Shown here: in pieces, positions 58,895 through 64,000 of the stretch
Numbering within the stretch: the stretch's first letter is position 1
How the letters are laid out: every line of letters starts with the position of its first letter
Origin: DASWJQ01 sp036397095
Lineage (GTDB): Bacteria > Chloroflexota > Anaerolineae > Anaerolineales > E44-bin32
Reading direction: 5' to 3'
Length of the DNA stretch: 64,000 bases
Assembly (NCBI GenBank): GCA_036397095.1
Contig: DASWJQ010000118.1
Coordinates: 1 to 64,000 of the forward strand
The notes under the pieces: generated by a model
What the model was told of the DNA's origin: nothing
Seen by the model: the letters and a program-made list of their open reading frames with translations, nothing else
The model's database searches: none
Position numbers and translations under genes: made by a program

Positions 58895-59245
58895 TCAGGT
58901 TGGCTTTTCGATGGTCTGTTTCAAGTCGGTCAGGCGCTGCAGCCACAGGTCCTCAAACAGGGCCAGCCAATCCCGGTACAGCCGGCCAAGCGGGGCCGCG
59001 TTGAGACGGTACCAACGCTGGCGACCCCTGCGCTCGGCCCGTACCAGATCCGCCTGGCGCAGCAGTGCGAGATGTTTGCTGACCGCCGGCCGGCTAATCC
59101 GCGGAAAATGGTCGGCGATCGCGCCCGCTGTCATTGGTCCATGCTGGCGCAACAGGTCAAGAATGCGTTGACGGGGCGGAGCCGCCAACGCCTGCAACGT
59201 GCGGGCTCGCTGGCGTTGAGCGGCGCTGGAAGCGGCCTGCGTCAT
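58895..59245 (-). CDS. ArsR-family winged-helix repressor
   Basis: The 116-aa regulator has RQRILDLLRQHGPMTAGAIADHF, the recognition helix ISRPAVSKHLALLRQADLV and the beta-wing RRGRQRWYRLN. There are no Cys metal sites, so it belongs to the metal-free SRPBCC-linked ArsR group. ATGA overlap with the VOC gene and 11 bp to the SRPBCC gene place it mid-operon. The inverted repeat GTAAC-N6-GTTAC at 59643-59658 is its likely operator, so it would repress its own operon. Confidence 0.92.
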   Translation of the reverse strand: MTQAASSAAQRQRARTLQALAAPPRQRILDLLRQHGPMTAGAIADHFPRISRPAVSKHLALLRQADLVRAERRGRQRWYRLNAAPLGRLYRDWLALFEDLWLQRLTDLKQTIEKPT

Positions 59246-59622
59246 GCGCCCGGCTCCATCTGGCGCTCGAATTGCTCATGGACGTTGCCAAAGGGGTCTC
59301 GGAAGGCGGCGAACAGGCCGGGGGGGGCGGTCTCCGGTTCGCTGTGGAGCAGCTCGACCCCGGCAGCCCGCAGCTCGTCCATGGCTTGCTGGATTTCGTC
59401 GACCTGAAATGCCAGCAGTGTTTGTGCCTGGTTGGGATAGGCAATGCTGGTCGCTTGGTCGGCCAGGTAGAGGACGATCGACGGGCCGTCGTTCTCGAGC
59501 ACCAGCACCCGCGGCAGGTAATCGGCTGTGCGGACGGCCAGACCCAGAAGGTCGCAATAGAAAGACCGGGCGCGATCCATGTCATTGACGCCAATTTCGA
59601 TCAAGCCAACGCAATTGACCAT
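59242..59622 (-). CDS. VOC-family (glyoxalase/bleomycin-resistance-like) protein
   Basis: The 126-aa protein has two beta-alpha-beta-beta-beta modules. The first begins GLIEIGVNDMDRARSFYCDLLGL. The second has TLLAFQVDEIQQAMDELRAAGVEL and the C-terminal FRDPFGNVHEQFE with the metal-ligand Glu pattern. The function is unassigned, perhaps dioxygenase-like or binding. Two ATGs (59625 and 59622) follow GGAGG; the second has the better 4-nt spacing. It heads the VOC-ArsR-SRPBCC operon. Confidence 0.88.
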   Translation of the reverse strand: MVNCVGLIEIGVNDMDRARSFYCDLLGLAVRTADYLPRVLVLENDGPSIVLYLADQATSIAYPNQAQTLLAFQVDEIQQAMDELRAAGVELLHSEPETAPPGLFAAFRDPFGNVHEQFERQMEPGA

Positions 59623-59642
59623 CATGCCTCCATCCAAGAAAC

Positions 59643-59679
59643 GTAACCAAAGAGTTACATATACTTCCGCGTTTGTCAA
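59643..59679 (-). promoter_or_regulatory. Promoter with ArsR-type operator
   Basis: TTGACA (59679-59674, minus strand) is a perfect -35 box. The -10 region overlaps the inverted repeat GTAAC-CAAAGA-GTTAC (59643-59658), about 20 bp upstream of the VOC ATG. A repressor bound there would block the polymerase. The -10 itself is poor (AACTCT at 17 bp spacing). Confidence 0.6.
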
Positions 59680-59718
59680 CCTGCAAGTGGTCGGGCAGGT
59701 CATTCGTTGTCTTGCCGT

Positions 59719-60429
59719 CTAGATGCCCAAATAGGCTCTTTGCACCGCGGGGTTGGTGGCGACGGTCTCGGCCGGGCCCTCAAGGCTGACGCGGCCTTCG
59801 CTGACCACATAGGCATAGTCGCTGACGGAAAGCGCCATGTGCACGTTTTGTTCGACGAGCAGCATGGTCAGCCCTTCGGCTTTGAGCCGGAGCAGGGAGT
59901 GGAAGAGGTTAATGACGAGCAGAGGTGCTAACCCCAAACTGAGCTCGTCGACCATCAGGATCTTTGGTTCTGCCATGATGCCGCGGGCAACCGCCAACAT
60001 CTGCTGTTCGCCGCCGCTCAAGGTCCCACCGAGCTGGTGGCGGCGTTCTTTGAGGCGCGGGAAGAGCTCAAAGACGCGATCCAGATTCCGGCGGGTTCGC
60101 GCCTGGGCGCGGGAATTGGTGGCGCCCATCTCCAGGTTTTCTTCCACGGTCATGTCGGTGAACAGCTGCCTGCCTTCGGGCACAAGCACCAGGCCCAGTC
60201 CGGGCTTGTGATAAGCAGGCAACCCGGTGACATCGGCACCTTCCAGGCGCACCGTCCCTTGCCAAGGGCGAATTGAACCCATAACGGCCCGCAGCAGGGT
60301 GGTCTTCCCAACGCCGTTGCCGCCCACGAGCGAGGTCAGTTTGCCCTCTTGGAGGTTAAGATCAATGCCCCAGAGGATTTGTACATCGCCGTAGCCGGCT
60401 TCGAGCGCCTCGACTTCCAGCAATGGCAT
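59719..60429 (-). CDS. livF: Branched-chain amino acid ABC transporter ATPase (LivF)
   Basis: The 236-aa nucleotide-binding subunit has Walker A VGGNGVGKTT near residue 36, signature LSGGEQQMLAVAR near 138 and Walker B ILMVDELSLGLAP. The Glu of Walker B and the LGLAP D-loop are typical of LivF. It is the last gene of a livJ-livH-livM-livG-livF operon, 3 bp after livG. An ACCTGC/GCAGGT inverted repeat lies just downstream (59679-59700). Confidence 0.93.
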   Translation of the reverse strand: MPLLEVEALEAGYGDVQILWGIDLNLQEGKLTSLVGGNGVGKTTLLRAVMGSIRPWQGTVRLEGADVTGLPAYHKPGLGLVLVPEGRQLFTDMTVEENLEMGATNSRAQARTRRNLDRVFELFPRLKERRHQLGGTLSGGEQQMLAVARGIMAEPKILMVDELSLGLAPLLVINLFHSLLRLKAEGLTMLLVEQNVHMALSVSDYAYVVSEGRVSLEGPAETVATNPAVQRAYLGI

Positions 60430-60432
60430 GGC

Positions 60433-61197
60433 TTACTCCTCGCCCAAGCGGCGCGCAGCCTCGGCCAGTTCCTCGGCTAATTTTGGATCGCCTAAATAGG
60501 CTTCGATAACCTTGGGGTCGTCAGACACTTCGGCGGGCGTCCCCTGGGCGATCAGTTGGCCGTAGTCCAACACCACCACCCGGTCGGAGACGTTCATGAC
60601 CGCGTGCATCACATGTTCAATCATGATCACCGTCACCCCTTGCTGGCGTATCTGGCCAATGGTCTCGATCATGCCCCCGATTTCCGATTGGTTGAGACCG
60701 GCAAGCACCTCGTCCAGCAGCAACAGCCGAGGGCTGGCGGCCAAAGCCCGGGCCAGTTCGAGCCTCTTCTTCTGGGCTACGTTGAGGCTGTTGGCCAACT
60801 GCGGACCCTTGTCGGCCAGGCCGACGAAGGCCAAGACCTCGTCTGCGGTGACGGCCGCCTTGGCCAGGCTCTCATTTTCCCGGCCGAAGCAGGCACCCAC
60901 CATTACATTCTCCCGAACGGTGAGATCGTTGAGTGGTTGCACGATTTGATGCGTGCGGGCAAGCCCCTTTTTGGCCAACTCGTAGGGCTTCCAGCCGGTG
61001 ACCGACTCTCCAAGGAATTTGATCGACCCCCTGTCAGCCGGGTAAACGCCATTGATCACGTTGAACAGGGTGGTCTTGCCGGCGCCGTTGGGACCAATCA
61101 ATCCCAGGATCTCTCCCGGCTTCACATCGATCGTCACGTGGCTTAGCGCTTGCAGGCCGCCGAAGTACTTATCGACACCGAGCACCTGAAGGATCAT
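60433..61197 (-). CDS. livG: Branched-chain amino acid ABC transporter ATPase (LivG)
   Basis: The 254-aa subunit has Walker A GPNGAGKTT near residue 36, LARTHQIVQPLNDLTVRENVMVG (LivG-type Q-loop region), signature LNVAQKKRLELARALA and Walker B LLLLDEVLAGLN, ending VIEAYLGD as in LivG. The signature reads NVAQKK rather than SGGQ, as in many LivG-like proteins. ATG 61197 overlaps the livM stop by 4 nt. Confidence 0.93.
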   Translation of the reverse strand: MILQVLGVDKYFGGLQALSHVTIDVKPGEILGLIGPNGAGKTTLFNVINGVYPADRGSIKFLGESVTGWKPYELAKKGLARTHQIVQPLNDLTVRENVMVGACFGRENESLAKAAVTADEVLAFVGLADKGPQLANSLNVAQKKRLELARALAASPRLLLLDEVLAGLNQSEIGGMIETIGQIRQQGVTVIMIEHVMHAVMNVSDRVVVLDYGQLIAQGTPAEVSDDPKVIEAYLGDPKLAEELAEAARRLGEE

Positions 61198-62162
61198 TCG
61201 AGCACCTTCCTGAGCCACGGCACGCGTTCCCGAAGCCAGCCGACAACCCCTTGGGGGATGAACAGGACGATCAGCAAGAGCATGGCCCCGGCGACCACCA
61301 GTTGGACATTGCGGAATACCGGTGTCACCAGCAGCGTGCCTCGCAGTCGCTGGTAGGCGGCTGCTCCCAGCAGCGGGCCCAGCACCGTGCCCGAGCCGCC
61401 GAGCATCACCATCACGATCATTTCGATCGAAAAATGCAGGCGGAAGGCATCGCCCGGCAGAATGTTGCCATTCTTGAAGAAGAAGAGCACGCCCATAATC
61501 CCGGGGAAGACCGCCGAGAGCACGTACGCCCAAGTCTTGGCGCTGGGCGTGACAACCCCCATCACTTCGGCGGCGTCTTCATTCTCGCGAATGGCCATCA
61601 GGCCTAGGCCGAATTTGGATGACTTCATGTAGTAGCTGGCCAGGAGAACGGCTAAAGCCAAGCCCAGCGCCAGAAAATATGTCGTCCACAAGGCCTGGGC
61701 CGCGCCGCCATAGTCGGTGTAGACCTGAAAGTTCAGCTGCATGCCGACCGGCCCGCCAAACGGGTCGAAGTTGCGGATGAAGGCGCGGGCGGCCTCGTTG
61801 ATCCCAATCGTCGCCAGTGCAAAGTAGGCGCCCCGCAACCTGAGGATGGCCCGCCCAAGCAAGAAGGCGGCGATAGCCGGCACCAGGCCCCCGGCAATCA
61901 TCGCCAACCAAAGCGGCTGTCCGCGGCTGCTGATCAGATAGAAGCCGACGTAACCGCCCAGGCCATAGAAGACGATGTGGCCAAAGCTGACGTAGCCGGT
62001 GTAGCCCAGCAGCAAGTTGAGGCTGGAGGCCAGCACAATCGAGAGCAGGATGGTGAAGACTACCTCGCGGGTTGCGGCGCTGCCGGTCAGCACTGGCAGG
62101 ATCCCGATCAGCCCGACCAGGATGAGCGGAAGCCAGAACCCGGGACGTCGAAACCAGTTCAT
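61194..62162 (-). CDS. livM: Branched-chain amino acid ABC transporter permease (LivM)
   Basis: The 322-aa permease has about nine helices and family motifs LNLLLGYTGYVSFGHIVFYGLGGY near residue 49, LRGAYFALATIGI and the coupling loop LGLMAIRENEDAAEVMGV near 205. The C-terminal extension ends with a basic helix (WLRERVPWLRKVL). It overlaps livG and livH by 4 nt each. Confidence 0.93.
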   Translation of the reverse strand: MNWFRRPGFWLPLILVGLIGILPVLTGSAATREVVFTILLSIVLASSLNLLLGYTGYVSFGHIVFYGLGGYVGFYLISSRGQPLWLAMIAGGLVPAIAAFLLGRAILRLRGAYFALATIGINEAARAFIRNFDPFGGPVGMQLNFQVYTDYGGAAQALWTTYFLALGLALAVLLASYYMKSSKFGLGLMAIRENEDAAEVMGVVTPSAKTWAYVLSAVFPGIMGVLFFFKNGNILPGDAFRLHFSIEMIVMVMLGGSGTVLGPLLGAAAYQRLRGTLLVTPVFRNVQLVVAGAMLLLIVLFIPQGVVGWLRERVPWLRKVLE

Positions 62163-63019
62163 ACCCGCCTCGCCAGCAACCCGCTAGGCCGCAGCAGGAT
62201 CAACAGGACAAACAGAACGAATTCGAGCACCGGCACCCAGGTTGTCTCCATAAAGACCGGGATTACGCCTTCTAGGGTCCCCAGAATCAAGCCGCCAAAC
62301 AAAGCGCCAAGCGGATTGCCCAGCCCGCCGAGCACAACGATGACGAAGCTGCGAAGTTCGTAGCCGCCTCCTGACAAGACGGTAAACGGGAAAAAGGTGG
62401 CGATTAGGCCGCCGGCAATTGCCGCCAGCATAGTGCCTAGCCCAAAGCTGAGCGCCAGGGCCCGGGCTGACGGGATGCCCATTAACTCGGCGGCAACCCG
62501 GTTGTTGGCAACCGCCCGGATGTGCTTTCCCTGACGGGTGCGGGCCAGGAACAGGTAGAGCAAACCGGTGACGAGACAGGCAATGACCGCGGCTGCCAGC
62601 CGCGTCCCCAGCAGTTGAAGAGGGCCGAGTGAGACACTGCCGAGCGAGAAGTCCACGTTGTAGGGGGTAACGGTGAAGATTGCCGTCCCAACACCGATCA
62701 GGATCATGTTGACCGAGAATGTGGCGAGCAGGGTCGAGAGATGAGGGGCGTTAATCACCCGGTGGACGGCAACCGCATAGATGAGAACGCCCGCCAGCAG
62801 TCCGGCCAGCGCCACAACGATCAGCGCCAGGTAGGGATTCATACCGATTTGGCTGAAGAGCAGATAGACGCCAAACATGCCCATTGCGATGATCGGGCCA
62901 TGGGACAGGTTGATGACGTTCATCACGCCCCAGATGAGGCTGAGCCCCATGGCCGCCAGCCCATAGACAAATCCAAGCAACAGGCCGTCGACCAGCGATG
63001 GGAGCAAGATACCGATCAT
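62159..63019 (-). CDS. livH: Branched-chain amino acid ABC transporter permease (LivH)
   Basis: The 286-aa permease has family signatures LLGFVYGLAAMGLSLIWGVMNVINLSHGP near the N-terminus and RAVANNRVAAELMGIPSARALALSFGLGTMLAAIAGGL near 180, the coupling region. ATG 63019 lies 7 nt after GGAG; TTG 63031 is an alternative. Solutes of this class include amino acids, short amides and urea, so the substrate is open. Confidence 0.92.
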   Translation of the reverse strand: MIGILLPSLVDGLLLGFVYGLAAMGLSLIWGVMNVINLSHGPIIAMGMFGVYLLFSQIGMNPYLALIVVALAGLLAGVLIYAVAVHRVINAPHLSTLLATFSVNMILIGVGTAIFTVTPYNVDFSLGSVSLGPLQLLGTRLAAAVIACLVTGLLYLFLARTRQGKHIRAVANNRVAAELMGIPSARALALSFGLGTMLAAIAGGLIATFFPFTVLSGGGYELRSFVIVVLGGLGNPLGALFGGLILGTLEGVIPVFMETTWVPVLEFVLFVLLILLRPSGLLARRV

Positions 63020-63039
63020 GATTCGCTCCAAGAATGCGT

Positions 63040-63067
63040 GGGGTCCCGCCCCGAAGGGCGGGACCCC
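63040..63067 (-). repeat. Hairpin between livJ and livH
   Basis: GGGGTCCCGCCC (63040-63051) and GGGCGGGACCCC (63056-63067) form a perfect 12-bp stem with a CGAA loop in forward orientation. It lies between the binding-protein stop and the livH start and has no U-run. It resembles the dispersed palindromes elsewhere and may stabilise the binding-protein mRNA or reduce read-through. Confidence 0.6.
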
Positions 63068-63082
63068 TACGGCCGCGCCAGA

Positions 63083-64000
63083 TTATGGGATCGGGTACAC
63101 GGTGTCAGCCGTCATGCCTTCCAGCGGCCATACCACCTCTTTGTGCAGGTCATCGATGTCCTGCCACTGGATGTAGACCATGCTGTGGCCGATTTGCAGC
63201 CCATGAGCTTCTGGGCTGGTGTCGAACTTGATGCGGCCGTAGAACGTCAGGATGTCCATCGCATCCAACGCCGCCTTGACGGCCTCCGGGTCGTAGGAGC
63301 CGGCATCCATGATGGCCTTTTGCAGGATCAGGCCAGCCGCATAGCCGCCGGCAGAGTGATAGGAAGGCTCCTCATCGTACTTGGCAATGTAGTCGGCCAC
63401 AAACTCCTCGCCGGATGGTCCGAACCATTCCAGACCGGCTTCGGCCGCCGACTCCTCGGTAAATTGCGCCAAGGGCTCCCACTGGCTGGGGCCGATGATG
63501 CCAGCGGCGGCCTCGCCCAATTCGGCGAAATCCGGCTCCGGCGGGGCCACCAGCAGGGTGACAAAGGCCAAGTCGATTTGCTTCTCGTAGAGCTGGCGGG
63601 CGAAGGTGCTCCCATCCTGGAAGTGGCCGCCGCCAAGCAGGGCATCCGGCTGGGCCGCTTCGATCTTATTGATGAAGGACCCAAAGTCCGTTGTGCCCGA
63701 GTCGTAACCCTCGAACAGCACGACTTCATAGCCGAGCGTTTCGGCGTAGTCCTTGGCCGCCGTGACCACGTCGGTTGAGAACTGATCGTTCTCATGAACG
63801 AATGCCACCCGTGTGACAGCGCTGTCGACGTGCTGGAGCAGGTCGAGGGCACCGGTCAGGTAGCTGCTGGCCGGTGTATAGGTCTGGTACACGCCGGTAT
63901 AGCCCAGCTTGTAGGTCGAGTCGGAGGCTGCGCCGGTCGTAATCATGACCTTACCATACTGCTCGGCGATGACCGACGAGGCCGCCGTCAGGCCACTTGA
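63083..64000 (-). CDS. livJ: Periplasmic amino-acid-type binding protein, LivJ-like (5' end beyond window)
   Basis: The frame is open to the right edge, so the N-terminus is missing; 305 codons are visible. It has the type 1 periplasmic binding fold: SSGLTAASSVIAEQYGKVMITTGA, VAFVHENDQFSTDVVTAAKDYAETLGYEVV, then TDFGSFINKIEAAQPDALLGGGHFQDG and the C-terminal half with FYGRIKFDTSPEAHGLQIGHSMVYIQW. It supplies the downstream LivHMGF transporter. The ligand may be branched-chain amino acids, other amino acids or amides. Confidence 0.92.
   Translation of the reverse strand, partial: SSGLTAASSVIAEQYGKVMITTGAASDSTYKLGYTGVYQTYTPASSYLTGALDLLQHVDSAVTRVAFVHENDQFSTDVVTAAKDYAETLGYEVVLFEGYDSGTTDFGSFINKIEAAQPDALLGGGHFQDGSTFARQLYEKQIDLAFVTLLVAPPEPDFAELGEAAAGIIGPSQWEPLAQFTEESAAEAGLEWFGPSGEEFVADYIAKYDEEPSYHSAGGYAAGLILQKAIMDAGSYDPEAVKAALDAMDILTFYGRIKFDTSPEAHGLQIGHSMVYIQWQDIDDLHKEVVWPLEGMTADTVYPIP

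Noticed and set aside
1..64000. Insertion sequences, prophage genes, CRISPR arrays or rRNA
   Set aside because: I looked for transposase, integrase and phage-type proteins, regularly spaced repeats and rRNA words and saw none.

Overview
The window is high-GC bacterial chromosomal DNA with short intergenic gaps, no phage or transposase genes and no CRISPR. It most resembles a Chloroflexota genome, probably Anaerolineae-like. This rests on the gene repertoire rather than on any search: late menaquinone genes, a bacterial nurA/herA operon, a glutamate-mutase-L-like ASKHA protein beside a DUF6754-type membrane protein, a small Cys-rich protein of a type I associate with this phylum, and many dispersed palindromic repeats.

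Layout. 1-2331: tail of an unknown gene, tRNA-Val(GAC), and a threonine T-box leader driving thrS. 2369-5394: an L,D-transpeptidase, an N-formylglutamate amidohydrolase-like secreted protein and a small Cys-rich protein. 5545-13779: central carbon, with a membrane HdrD-like iron-sulfur protein, then 2-oxo acid dehydrogenase E1alpha, E1beta, E2 and E3, then citrate synthase. 14131-25947, mostly minus strand: a quinone block. One long operon reads ubiA, SsuA/ThiY-type ABC transporter (binding protein, ATPase, permease), ubiE/menG, ubiX, NUDIX, PNPOx-like, methyltransferase. Next to it lie an MFS gene, a membrane-fused molybdopterin oxidoreductase, ubiD, a glutaredoxin-like gene and zwf. 27802-32095: C39 peptidase/TPR protein, two-component system and thioredoxin lipoprotein. 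32223-35680: nurA, an uncharacterised middle gene, herA.

35835-44066 is an eight-gene, tightly packed plus-strand cluster of membrane and envelope-type proteins around a MutL/GlmL-like ASKHA ATPase-fold protein with no B12 mutase nearby. It is the best candidate here for an undescribed system. A P-loop ATPase fused to an OmpR-type winged helix follows it. 45523-54860 holds phosphoglucomutase, a sugar-type binding lipoprotein, uvrC, a lone receiver domain, galK, an XPB-N-like protein, a lipid kinase and a CBS protein. 55434-59622 holds HAD, GNAT, methyltransferase, SRPBCC, ArsR and VOC genes, plus a small unit with its own promoter, a 26-codon ORF and a terminator. 59719-64000 is a branched-chain amino-acid-type ABC operon (livJHMGF order) running off the right edge.

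Genome-level traits visible here are repeated -10 boxes 7-9 nt before the ATG, which suggests leaderless mRNAs; frequent ATGA/GTGA overlaps; two convergent pairs sharing a CTAG stop; an apparent AUC start codon in ubiX; and several families of dispersed palindromic or 'AACCACNAAG'-type repeats in nearly every longer gap.
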